Of a stretch of DNA of 64,000 bases, positions 24,401 to 35,751 are shown in pieces. This DNA is from Galeopsis tetrahit (Eukaryota > Streptophyta > Magnoliopsida > Lamiales > Lamiaceae), in contig OY776122.1 of the NCBI GenBank assembly GCA_963675135.1, positions 20,896,881-20,960,880 on the forward strand, read 5' to 3'. The stretch's first letter is position 1. Each line of letters starts with the position of its first letter. The notes under the pieces were generated by a model. It did no database searches and was not told the DNA's origin. It saw only the letters and a program-made list of their open reading frames with translations. The translations under genes and the position numbers were made by a program.

Positions 24401-27400
24401 TTCCCAGAATCTTCAAATGAGCTTAACATAGATGAAGATCCACGAGATGATACTGCTCCACCGCCACACATGTAACTGGATACTTCTTTGCAGGTTTTCA
24501 GACCAGGGAGCAAGTTACGAGCTATTAAGCAACTGTACAACATGGGATCTGATTTAGCGCTACATGGTATAGGAAATATTAAGAACAATCATTTTGCTCT
24601 GCTATAACCTCAAATTACCGTTAATTTCCCTGAGCTAATTTTTAAGAACTTCCTAATTTATTTCGGGGAAAATAGGCAAAAAATTTCACACTCAAACAAA
24701 TACATGGTTGACATGTTAGTATAAGCTCATATAGTGATTTTTTTTAAAGGTTTTCCTGGTCCATATTTAACTCCTGATCCCTACTACCCATATTTCAATC
24801 AATGTCTGGATCCTGCCTTAGGTACTGATTGCACAAAATGAAGTGAGGACCTGAATAATCTAGTAAAAATAACACCGTGATTTAAATCAGAAATCAGGAT
24901 TTGCAATTAGATCCAACGATAGATACAATTTAGATGATATTCCTGAAATGAAGCTAAATGACTAAATAAACATAGGTCCACATACCTATTTCTTCCAAAT
25001 ATCTCTAATCCCTTCACGTACATGTCTTTCTCAAAAGGTTTCCAGTTACTCCATCTATGTGAAGCTTTAACAGATTTCCCAATAGAATTGCATGCCTGCT
25101 TGAGAGGGAGTTCAGTGAGACCTTTTTCTTTATCTTGGACAGCACTCCCGTACTTATCACCAGTTACAACACGCGGGGGACCAAAGTCATTAAAATTTTG
25201 CTTCTGAAAAACACGTGATGAACCAGAGAGAGACCTCTCAAGATTATGTTCATGGAATCCACCCGATTCAGAGACATGAGCCACCAGAGTTGTACTATGA
25301 TCCATAGGATCTGAGCTGGCAGACTTTAGTTTCTCACTGGAAGAAGTTAAGTCGTCAGGAACCAAGTTTGATGCTTTAGGCAATGATTTGGTAGATTCTA
25401 GTAATGTGCTCCTTCCTTTGCTTTCTAGATGACGTTTTATCATGAAAGTAGATGCTTTTATGTGAGATGATCATCGAATTGTCTAAAACCATAGAAGATA
25501 AGGAAGCATAACCAACAAACTAAAAAATACATAATTTTCACCTTGCTTGCTGGCATTTAAAGATAAAGGAGGTCTGTCTCCCTCATCAGGTTCTTTATGT
25601 CCATCCAGCGTAACTACTTCTTCGGGCAAGTCTTTCAAACGGTTCCACTAAAAGGAAACAGTATAAATTTTCCACAAAAGCAAAAGGTCAATTTGCTAAT
25701 ATTAGTGAATCATGACCATGTAAGGAGAAACATCATCCCAACTTTTTTAGGTTCTTCACAAAATTTCTGACAGATACATCCTCACATGCTATCAACTCCC
25801 AAATCTTATCTTTTGGTCAAGTAATGAGTGTAATGATGAGTACAGACTGTTATCAAATGGTAAGGAAATAAAAGGTTCATAATACACCCAAGTAGAAAAA
25901 CCTGGGGTGTATGTGTGTGTGCGGTGGTGGGTGGATGACGATTCCAACAAATTAAGATAAACACACAGAATTTTCTCACAAGAAACTAAAATAACAAAGT
26001 ATACTCACTGCATGCATAATAATATTAAGTAGTTGATTATTGTCTCTTTTATTTTCTTCAAAACAATGCCAATTCACAGCATATGCTATAGACACTATGT
26101 TAAAAGATACACTTCTTGAAGTTTAACAGGTATTTCAAAATGGAAAACATCTGTACGTAGAACTATGATACTACTTTTTTCGGATTCTCCAGTCTCCGAA
26201 ACTTGCTTACTGATTGCATGGAAATTCTCATCATTTCTTCTTTAAGATTTCCAGCATAGATTGACTGATTAAATATTTATAGGATTATGCACTCAAGATA
26301 TACAAGGGGAGAATGGAAAAAACAAAGTCTTAAACTTCTAATGTTGAAAGACAGTCTCACTAGTACTGGAGAATCTTTATGAAAGCTGTACCTGAAGATA
26401 GCATTGATCTCCACACGGTTTACGATCATCTTCCGCATCGTATGGGTAGGGTTGCTTTTCATTCTGGCAATTAATATTTGTTTTAAATCAACAGATGAGA
26501 AATATCTCAAGCATAGACATGAGATTAAGTAAAGTTTTTATGCTTACAGAATAAGTAAGAGGTTGTGAACAACCATGCAAACGGCAGTCAAACACCTGTT
26601 AACCAGAAGAGGTAACAAATACATGGGTGTAGACATTGTTAATTTAATGTAAAAGACCAAACAAGCATATATGCAGCTTTTGATACTATTTCAATGAAAA
26701 GGGGGGAGGGAGCCACCAGGACCACATACCAGACAACGTCGACAAAATAGAGTATCGAAAGAATCTAAAGCAGCACTGAGGCTTCGGTCCAAGAAGATAT
26801 CGTGTTCAGACTGTGGATGTTTCTTCTGTTTCTCTATTTGTTCATCTTTTTCCATAAGCATATTGCAGCGCTCCTGCATATCATGGGAATGAATACTTCT
26901 GAACAATAGAAAGAGAATTGTGCAAATGTTATGTTTTCTCTTACAAATAATGGCCTCCCTGAAATAAAAAGAGAACAAATCAAAACCAAACCACCCCCCA
27001 ATTCAGACTTTTTAGAGTGTTTGCACAGGAAAAATTACCTGAATTTCCAAAGAGGATCCTGCAACAAACTGGGTCAATAGATCAAGAACTTCATTGCCTA
27101 TCCCATACTCTTGATAAGCCACCCTATAATCACAATATTATATATACACCATAGTTTCTGAATTCTCGATGAAATTAACATATGAAAATTAAAAGAAAGA
27201 AAACATTTGAATCAATTAAAAGCACTCAAACTAATAGTAAACAACTCATTTGCAGCAACATTTTTCCAGCACATAAAAAGAACTTAGCTATCTCAGTGTG
27301 ATTAGCCAAACCTAGTTCATTCATCTTGAGCATTAAAACATTGCACATTCAGCACTATAAATGCAGAACCCCCCACTTTGCATGAAACAATTTCTTCTCT

Positions 27401-30026
27401 TCCTGTCTATATAATTAGGCTATTAGTTCTAAAAAATCCTCCTTAAGAAACTTAAATATAAGGACAACTATGATTGCCAAGTTTTTTGGCCAAGACAGAC
27501 AGTACAACACACAACACCAGCACTACCAAAATATAGAGGAATAAGCTGGTGCACATCCAGTAAAAGACTTACATTTGCAAATCACAAAAATCACATTAAA
27601 GGATTAGGTGTCTGCACGGGGAAATACAGCCCACTGTATAAGCTACAACATCTAAGGAAATATGAAACTAACACATAATGGAGAACTATATTCCATCATA
27701 TCCAGTTTCTTTGAAGCCACATGAATACTGCCACTAACCTCATAAGACGATCTTCTCCCTCTGAAAATTCACGTTTTTGAGCCTCAAGTTGCGCCAGTTC
27801 CTCTTCACTGTCACTACAAATCAGTGCCTCACTACCATCTCGATCATAGTAAATGCGTCTACGGCCGACAACTGACTGATCATCAGCCATTCTCTGATTT
27901 CTGTGCTGTGTGAAGAAATCTTGAGTAAATAATAGAATATTTAATTTTCGTTCGAAGAGTAAGAATGAAGTGACATACAAATGGTGCTGCAGCCATATAT
28001 AGTGCCCAAAATAAGAATAGAAAGATATAAATATATTAAGCGCTAATCCACTTCAGAGAACAAAATCAAAACTATGAGGATGTGATTATCCATTATAATC
28101 AATTCCCCGAATCCTGGTTCATTGGGGAACTCACTAGGTTGGTCAAGTTAAGATAACCATCAAGAGTGTTTCGTAACCTTGACCCCACCAATATATAAAA
28201 AGAGATCCTCCGACCTTTCTCTAAAATACCTAAAACAGTTAAATAGCCATAACCTCTATTAGCTATCGTCATGTATGTAGACAGAAAAGTAATTGAAGCA
28301 TGAAACATGGTTTTCATGGACGGTTCAGGGATTAATCAGCTAATGGAACCAGAAAAGTGAACTTGTCAAAATAAATTAGATATTTATGAGGTAAACCAAA
28401 CATCAGGTTTTTCAATCTTTAGGCATAGAAAAACCCAAACGAGCTGATAGACAAAATTAATCTATTTTACTACATGGTTTTATGCTCCAAGTTCTGAATT
28501 CTGATAACCTACACAATAAAGCATGCAACAGACTGTGTCAATTTAAACTTAAGGTGTCTGTTTGCCCCAAGTAAAAGTTACTGGAAACTAATTACAAATC
28601 AAGTCTATAAGATATGACCAATGTGTCATTTCATACCAACCAAATGGCAACTTCTTCATTTTTCTTAGAGGATTGCCTAATCTTATAAAAAAAGGTTAAT
28701 CTCTTTTGAGCACATAAATGAATGTGTAGATGTAAAATCAGAGAATGCTCTAATACAACAGCTTCAATATAAGCAATAACCATGAACTAGAAAAGATATA
28801 AATAAATAATATTATGATGATTGATTACCTATCAAGGAAAATCCAAGTAGTATAAGAAGGAATCCTCTCAACAGGCGGAAATTTGGTACTTGCAGGAAAC
28901 ACAATTTCCTCGCGAATATCATCGCCTCTGCCTTCAGATCCTTCATTAAGACCACTAATTTTGTAGAGAGGACTGTCCATTCTCAAAGAAAGGATATTGT
29001 CTATACCATTACTTGTTGGAACACTAAAATCTGCCCTTGATGCAGCCAACTCTTCCAGGTGAGAAGCATAAGTTTGAATCATATTGCTATTTTTCTCAAG
29101 TTTTTCCTAGAAAGAATAGTAACTCATTAAAAACCATTCTCTAAGAAAGGCCATCAAAAGAAAATGAATAAGTTAATACGATAACAAATGGAGAAGTCAA
29201 CAAATGATTTGTGGCGTACACTTATCAGCACAATGAGGTTGAAGTTTTAATCGAATAATTATGATCATATAATAGATACACCATTTTGCAAAGAAGGATT
29301 AACCGAATAAGAATAAGAGACTGAAGTCATGAAAAATTACTCCAACTGAAACAACTCTTTCAAAGTGAATCTTCCTTTTCAGCTGTGTAAGTCTACTATA
29401 CAAGCTTGCCATAGGATCACTCCCCTGTTCCTCATGAGAATTCTGTCAATAAAATAAAACAAAATCAGTATATCAATCAACTGTAGACAAAATTAGAGAT
29501 GGCAAATACTTTGAAGCTTACCAATTAAAAGCAAGTCCAACTACACATTTCGATAATATTCGCAGTTTTCCAACATAATTCAATAGAACGCAGAACTTTT
29601 ATAGATTATGCTACAGCTAAAAATACAAAATAATTCATGTCATCGTGTTTTCCTATATCATTCCTCGTGAAAAAGCACAAAACAAAAACAAAAACAAGCA
29701 TCCACTTCAACATCAAATTCAAACACCGCTTCATTTTCCATAATCTCCTCTGCAAATTACCCAATCAAGCTCCAATTAAACAACAAAGGAACAAGAAACC
29801 AAAAGAAGAAATGAAAAATTCAGCCGTACGACACGTGAAATCAAATTGGGGCAGAAACTCAACATATAAAACCAGTAATGATCATCACCAAAACCTCGAG
29901 CGATGATCGAATTCTAGCAACAAAAACTCGCAGAAATAAAAATTCAGTAAATCAAATAACGGAGCGATAATTCACGAACAAATAGAGCGAGAAAAAACAA
30001 ACCCTGAATTTAGGCTTGGAGACCAT
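21463..30026 (-). CDS. SWN: Histone H3K27 methyltransferase, Enhancer-of-zeste type (SWINGER/EZA1-like), 18 exons
   Basis: Catalytic subunit of Polycomb repressive complex 2; it acts in the nucleus and methylates histone H3 Lys27. Exons on the minus strand: 30026-30003, 29442-29341, 29106-28829, 27900-27739, 27123-27039, 26873-26730, 26595-26548, 26463-26392, 25647-25542, 25454-24986, 24532-24382, 23319-23099, 22755-22624, 22541-22454, 22376-22329, 22251-22123, 22028-21951 and 21654-21463. They sum to 2529 nt, 842 aa. Seen in order: IPSYTTWIFLDRNQRMADDQ and acidic SDSEEE (N-terminal EZD region); FCRRCLVFDCRLHGCSQ; a SANT-like stretch with WSNWKPFEKDMYVKGLEIFG; a cysteine-rich CXC/pre-SET region from about residue 597 (CNCQPSCGKQCPC); and a SET domain at about 695-813 with GWGAFLK, FANHSSTPNC (Asn769, His770) and GEELFYDYRYG. 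AGHPSLWRRIADGK and the ending favour SWN over CLF or MEA. All key SET motifs are intact. Confidence 0.95.
22054..22095. repeat. (GA)n/(GGGA)n simple repeat in an SWN intron
   Basis: A purine run of GAGAGA and GGGAGGGA words between exons 16 and 17. On the gene strand it is a C/T-rich tract just upstream of the exon 17 acceptor, so length variation could affect that splice site. Confidence 0.8.
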
Positions 30027-30215
30027 GGTTCCGTTTTCCTGACTGAAATTTTGTTAGAGTGAGAAACAGAGTAAGAAACATAATAAAGGATTCAAGAGAA
30101 TATGGTACGCTGATGTGGCAAACAGTGTTACAGAGGTAAGAAACTGTGTGCGCCGGTGCAATGGACCGAATTAGTTAGATGACACTGTGGCGTATCAGTG
30201 ACGCTCATCTAGCGT

Positions 30216-30249
30216 CACGTGGGTTAAGATAATCAGAACATTACACGTG
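30216..30249. promoter_or_regulatory. Two G-box/ABRE-like CACGTG sites upstream of SWN
   Basis: CACGTG occurs at 30216-30221 and again at 30244-30249, the second as ACACGTGGC, the classic ABRE/G-box form bound by bZIP and bHLH factors (established knowledge). They lie 190-225 bp upstream of the SWN start codon, within a plausible proximal promoter. The two sites are 28 bp apart. Function is inference. Confidence 0.5.
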
Positions 30250-31702
30250 GCAGCATCATATGATGAGTGCATGTAAAGGCGTTGTATTCTTTTTTCAGTA
30301 CTTGGATAAGTTTTACCGTTTACTTTCGTTTTTACATTTCTTTCCTAACTAATTTTTACTTCCATTTACTTCATCCGTCCTAAAACAAAATAGTCACGTT
30401 TTTTTAATTTTGAATGTCCAAATTTTAGCTATATTTCTTTTGTTTGTGGAATAAAATATTTAGTTTATAATTTTATTCTTAATTAAACTTAACATAATAA
30501 TTTATTAATGAATTTTTTTTAATAGGAGTAAAATTGACATATTAACTAAATTTAACTTATTGAGTAATAAAATTTCTTTTTCTAATTCTAACCCTAACCC
30601 TAATTTTGTATTCAGCTGCCGCCCACCCCTCGGATCCTCCGCCGCTCTCCCATAGCAGCGTAGATCGACCACCGTCTACTACCTCCCACACTCTCTTGGC
30701 GGATCTATGTGGTAGCCAAAGGGAGCCATGACCCCCCACCTCCCCCTACTTTCTATATTTGAATTGTAAAATTAATGATAGATTAATTTAATAAATTATT
30801 TTAATAATGAGTTTATTGCAAAATTAGGTAAAATTTCTATTTCAACTTTTGGTACTTAGATACTTTTTTTTTTGTTCATTTGAAAGTTAAATCATTTTGT
30901 CATTTTGGACGTTCCATCGAAAATTACTTTTTTTTTTTTTTTTATAAACACTCACTATCTCTCTTTACCTTTTCTCTTTCATCTCTCTCTACCTTTTTGT
31001 TTTTTCTACCTCAAAAAACTACTAGTACTACACATATAATAATGTATTATATAATTAATGTACAAAAAAACAAATGGACAACTTTTGGTGAGACAAATTG
31101 AGTATAAAAGTGATTATTTTGTGCATATTATAATTGGAAGCCCATTTAGAAGCGAACCTAAATAAGTTGGACCGTACGGGCCACGGGCTTCGGTGGGCGA
31201 GGTTTGGCCCGAGAGCTTTTCATTTTTTTACACATACTAAATGAAAAAAATGAGGGTTAAAAGTCTAAAACCCTAAAGCCTAAACCGTTGTTCATACAGG
31301 TCAGTAGGCTGTAAGAATTGGTACATAAATTGGATTTTGAAAGCTGAATTTCTTAATTTATTTTCCACAAATTCATTGAGGGTCTAATTTGAAAGCTTTC
31401 TTGATTTTATGAGAAATTTGTTTGTGGATGACTTTGTAGAATCTTAATTATTAGAGAAAATAAAGAGACGAGTTTTGATTGAATTTTTCATATATTCTAT
31501 TTTATTTTAAGTTATTTTATTTAATTGTACATTATTATTAGTGTGTAATAGAATTTAGAATTTGCTTGTTTATTTGCTTTCGTTATGTACATTTTATTTA
31601 TTTAGACTATTTTGTGTACATTGTTGCTTGAAATTTAAGTTTATGTAAGCTTTGTTTATTTTCATTATGTTTGTAGGCATTGTTTATATACTTTTTTAAA
31701 AT
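30250..31702. other. Intergenic DNA with transposon debris and a telomere-like motif
   Basis: CATCCGTCCTAAAACAAAAT at about 30380 resembles one end of a Stowaway-type MITE without a visible partner. A short AACCCTAACCCTAA run lies at about 30590-30603 and another CTAAAACCCTAAAGCCTAAA at about 31268; these are telo-box-like words. At 30605-30730 a GC-rich patch has no recognisable product. At 31150-31220 a GGGCCACGGGCTTCGGTGGGC-like patch resembles the GC-rich subterminal parts of hAT-like repeats seen later in the window. Confidence 0.4.
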
Positions 31703-31715
31703 GTATTATAAAGAC

Positions 31716-33515
31716 CTCCTATTTGCTGATGACACCATATTTCTTGGTAAAGCCACAAGGGAGAACGCTCGATTCTTGAAACGATTCCTTACCAATTTGG
31801 AACTTGCATACCCCTAAAAAAAAAAAATTGGAACTTGCATCGAGGCTGAAAATTAACATAGACAAGTGTTGCGTCCACACAGTGAACACAGACGAGAGAG
31901 AAGTAGACGAAATAGCCAGCATACTCGGGTGCATCAAGGGCAGCATCCCATTTAAATATCTGGGAATTAATGTGGGGATAGCCCATAGGAAAGCCGTTGA
32001 TTGGCAGTACGCCTTGCAAAAAAATCAGGAACAGAATCCGAAAGTGGGATGGCTTGAAGATCTCAATTGGGGGACGACTCACCTTGGTGAACACGGTTCT
32101 AGCATCTCTACCGATCTACCTTATGTCAACCTTCCGAGCACCAAAGAAGACCTTGAGTGAAATTGTGAAACTCCAGAGAAATTTTCTTTGGAGTGGGGGT
32201 GAGTTTAAGAAAAAAATACCATGGGTTAATTGGAACACTTTATGCAATTCAAAAAAACTTGGGGGACTTGGATTTAGAGTGTTTCAACATTGCTCTCTTA
32301 GGGAAATTGACTTGGAGATTCAGTACGGAGAAAAATCGGCTGTGGGTTAGGGTAATCATGTCTAGATGGGGGGAGCTTGGAGGGGTCGATAATAGATCGA
32401 GGGAGAATTGTAGTAGAAATAAATTAGGAGGATGGTGAGGCGAGGTATTCAGATCAGTGGGGTTAGGTTCGGGGGGTTGAGAAAAGTAGTGGGTGATGGG
32501 TGAGACACGTGTTGTTGGGAATATGAGTGGATTGAAGGGGTAGTGCTTAAGAATAGGTTCCACAAATTGTTTAATTTAAGTGTGAGCAAGGGGGCCCGAG
32601 TGAGGGACATGGGTGAGTGGGATGAGGGAGTATGGAGATGGAAGTGGGTTTGGAGAAGGGGGCTACTAGATAGGGAAAATTCTATGTTTAATGAGTTACT
32701 GACGGTCATTGACAAGTTCACACCAGAGAGAAACCAAGAAGACTGTTGGAAATGGAGACACTCGACGAGAGGAATATACACGACAAGGGAGGCGCATGAA
32801 TGGCTTAGGAGACAAAAGATCGAGGGCATGGGAGAGGAAAAGGAAGAGTTCAAAGTCATCGGGAAGAGCCTAGCGCCTCAGAAAGTTCGACTACACGCGT
32901 GGAGGGTCTTGTGGGGGAGGATTCCGACAACAACGAACCTGCAAAAACAAAGATGCTTACGTGCAGGAACCAGGGTAGAATGCTGCTTCTACAATGAAGC
33001 CGAGGAGACTGTAAGTCATGTTTTTTTTTAATGCAATTTCGCTTATAATATGTGGGTTAGATGCTTCGATTGGATGGGGATTGAGACGGTCTTGTCCTCG
33101 AATCGGGTCACAAACTTACTACAGTGCAGCAAGATCGCGAGTGGGAAACAAGGGAAAGCTTTCTCGGTGTGTCTGTAGGCAGGCGTAATATGGTTATTGT
33201 GGAAGACAAGGAATGCAATTATATTCCGGAATGAGGAAGCAAATATGGAGCGACTTTTTACGGAATTAAAATCTAGACTATGGAGCTGGACAGGAGCGAA
33301 CGGAGTCAGGAATCTCAATCACAAATATGAGACTTGGAACATAAAGCCATTGGAGACTTTAGAAACATAGACACTGGTGATTTTTATTTTGAGTACTTAT
33401 GCTAGTCAGACATAACCGACTGATTCATTCACATTCATGTAAACACTGTATGTTTTGTGGGCAATTCTCTTACCTGAGTTAGCAATAATAATTGATTTTT
33501 TTAATAAAAAAAAAA
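31716..33515 (+). mobile_element. 5'-truncated LINE (L1-type) with target site duplication
   Basis: The copy starts abruptly inside the reverse transcriptase at LLFADDTIFLGKAT (the catalytic Y/F-ADD box) and ends in a poly(A) run at 33506-33515. The 13-bp word GTATTATAAAGAC at 31703-31715 is repeated exactly at 33516-33528, directly after the poly(A), which is the expected target duplication. Remaining frames include LKINIDKCCVHTVNTD, the FKYLGINVG thumb region and a C-terminal zinc-knuckle-like domain (PQKVRLHAWRVLWGR ... CCFYNEAEETVSHVFF), but they are split by stops and frameshifts. It is incapable of retrotransposition. It resembles the LINE at 57.7-61.4 kb, though it is clearly diverged from it. 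Confidence 0.9.
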
Positions 33516-33529
33516 GTATTATAAAGACT

Positions 33530-33741
33530 ACATTTGAAAAAAAAAACTATATTTAATGAAAAAGTTTGTGGGTTAGCCCCGCCAAGTCCGTAAATCGTTT
33601 TGGGTTGGGTAGTTTTTAGTCCGTACCCACCGCGGGCCGGACTGTCGAAGCCCGCAGAGTGAGTAGTTGAGATGGGTTGTGGAACGCCCCGCCAACCTGT
33701 TCTGACAACTCTACCCTCAGTCTACGAAAAGTATGTCCAGT
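33530..33741. other. Remnant with GC-rich subterminal repeats
   Basis: After the LINE target duplication there is a patch with GGGTTAGCCCCGCC, CCGCGGGCCGGACTG and GAACGCCCCGCC, ending ACAACTCTACCC. It is similar in style to the block at 43.7-44.5 kb, so it may be one end of an hAT-like repeat that the LINE interrupted. The opposite end was not identified. Confidence 0.35.
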
Positions 33742-33750
33742 TTTATTTTT

Positions 33751-34934
33751 GGGTTAATTCTAAATAAATACACCTCCTTTAGTCCCAGTATCAATTTAAT
33801 CACGACCTTTACGATTATTGTAAAAAACTTCAACCTTTAATCTTGTTGCAATTAGATACACATTTTTTTTCTCAAGCCAACAATTGATGATGTGGCTTGT
33901 CGGAGCTTACCACGTCAGATTACACATATTCTTTTTAATTTTTTTTTCCACATCAGATTACAGTTTATAGAAATAAAAATAAAACTTTATAAAAATAAAA
34001 ATAAAACTCCCGCTTCTCAAACTCAATAGAGTTCTTCTTCTGCGTCTTTCTCACTTCTCAAACTCAATCAAGTTCTCCTCTTCTAACCCTAAAAATCAAA
34101 ATCATAATGGATAGAACCCTAACACTAAAAATCGCAAAAAAATTTTTTTTGGTCAAGAATTCTAAAAAGTTGTGTGGTTTGAAAGTAGAGTGAAGTTTGT
34201 AAACCCCTCAACCCTACGAAAACTCCAAGTGAGTGAAATCTTTTGACTTTGTGTATTTGAGTGTTTTGCGTATGAGCACTTGAAATACATAAACATTCTT
34301 TTTGTTCTTATATATATTTTTATTTTTGTAGATGGAAGACTATTTTTCTATATATTGGCAACATGGTGGAAAGTTTGACACTGTGAATGGTAATTTACTG
34401 TACCAGGGGACCCTTAGACCTTAATATTGCATGGATGTAGATAGAGTTGATTTAGTTGATTTACTGTACCACAATAACTAATTTATTTGAATTGAGAGAG
34501 ATAAAAGATGACAAGGAAGTTACGGAGATGGTGCAACATGTATTGAAAAAGAAAACATAAAATAGTTGAGGTCCCTGTAGAAGCATTACTGAGAATGACA
34601 CCAATGAAGATTCCGACTTTAACCCAGTTGATTGAGTTTGAAAAGTGAGAAAGACGCAGAAGAATAACTCTATTGAGTTTAGTTTGAGAAACGGAAAAGA
34701 CGCAGAAGAAGCGGGAGTTTTATTTTTATAAAATATAATTAGGAAAAAAAAAAAGAATATGTATAATATGACGTGGCAAGCTCCGGCAAACCACGCCATC
34801 AATTGTTGGCCGAAGAAAAAAATGTGTATCTAATTGCAACACGATGAAAGGTTGAGTTTTTTTACAATAATTATAAAGGTCGTGATTAAATTGATATTGA
34901 GACTAAAGGTGGTGTATTTATTTAGAATTAACCA
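33751..34934. mobile_element. Mutator-like TIR element, right end split by the Copia element
   Basis: The left arm begins GGGTTAATTCTAAATAAATA at 33751; the right arm (about 34620-34934) is its reverse complement, ending TTTAGAATTAACC. The arms match over roughly 300 bp, including TCACGACCTTTA, GCAATTAGATACACAT and CTTCTGCGTCTTTC. The 9-bp word TTTATTTTT at 33742-33750 recurs at 46040-46048, immediately after AACCC on the far side of the Copia element. Removing the Copia and its AACCA/AACCC duplication therefore restores a TIR ending AACCC and a perfect 9-bp target duplication, the length typical of Mutator-like elements. The interior (about 34090-34600) has no transposase frame, so the element is non-autonomous. 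Confidence 0.85.
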
Positions 34935-35685
34935 TGTTGATGGTGAAATAAGTGTTTTGTAAAATGATCCAACACTAACAACCGAGTGTTGTAACTAATG
35001 TTCCCAACATTTATGACAATATCAGAATTTGCCCTTCCTTTTCTCACTAACTCCGATCTTACACTTGTTGTTTCGTAATGTCCCCAATGCAGTTAGAAGA
35101 CGTGGGCAACACCAGGTCACGCACTTGTATGGGAGTGAGAAGTTACTAGGCATAAAATAACAAGTCCTACATTCAAGGAGAACCGCTTGATCTCACGATT
35201 GTGATGATCATTGGAGTTAAAGGCAGTTCGTACCTCATGCCTATAAATACCGTAGTTGCCTCAACACAAGATACACAAGAAGAAAAACTATCTTTGATTA
35301 CTAGTCTATAGAACGCTATATACGCTTCTAGTTAGGAAAACACTTGTTTCTTCTTGTAGATTTTCATACTATTGTAAACCCGAATAGTAGTGTGTTGATC
35401 ATGGCCTTATTTACTAGGTTATATGCATAAATCTATGAGGGAGATAGTTTCGTAGGATCTAGTAAATTGTTTACACTCATTCGTAGTGTTATTGTACACC
35501 TCTAAGAGGCTGTAATTCGCTTCACATATTTTATATAGTGAACAATGTAGATTATTTTATAATCTACGCAAATTTTGAAAACTTTCATTTCTCAAGGTGC
35601 AATTTAATTTCCGTTGCATAGTATTGTCTGGATAGTGCCAACACGACAGACAATATCTCTGATTTCGCACGCACACACACTTTTA
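34935..35685 (+). repeat. Copia 5' LTR
   Basis: It begins TGTTGATGGTGAAATAAGTG and ends CACACACACTTTTA (the final CA is mutated to TA). A promoter-like TATAAATA lies at 35242-35249. Compared with the 3' LTR it lacks about 20 bp after TTCAAGGAGA, probably a deletion between short AAGGAGA/TAAGAGA-like repeats. Confidence 0.9.
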
Positions 35686-35687
35686 GT

Positions 35688-35701
35688 TGGTATCAGAGCC
35701 A
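35688..35701 (+). other. Copia primer binding site
   Basis: TGGTATCAGAGCCA, complementary to the 3' end of plant initiator tRNA-Met, two bases after the 5' LTR. Confidence 0.85.
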
Positions 35702-35751
35702 ACTACTTGATACACTAAGTAGAGATTCTCCTTAGAGTGTGTGATTTTGAA

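Noticed and set aside
29637..29906. 89-codon open frame opposite SWN intron 1
   Set aside because: Lysine/asparagine-rich, no family, inside an intron on the other strand.
21463..30026. CURLY LEAF or MEDEA rather than SWINGER
   Set aside because: The AGHPSLWRRIADGK linker, the length of about 840 aa and the C-terminal sequence match SWN better; CLF has a different linker (SAAYHS-type) and ending.
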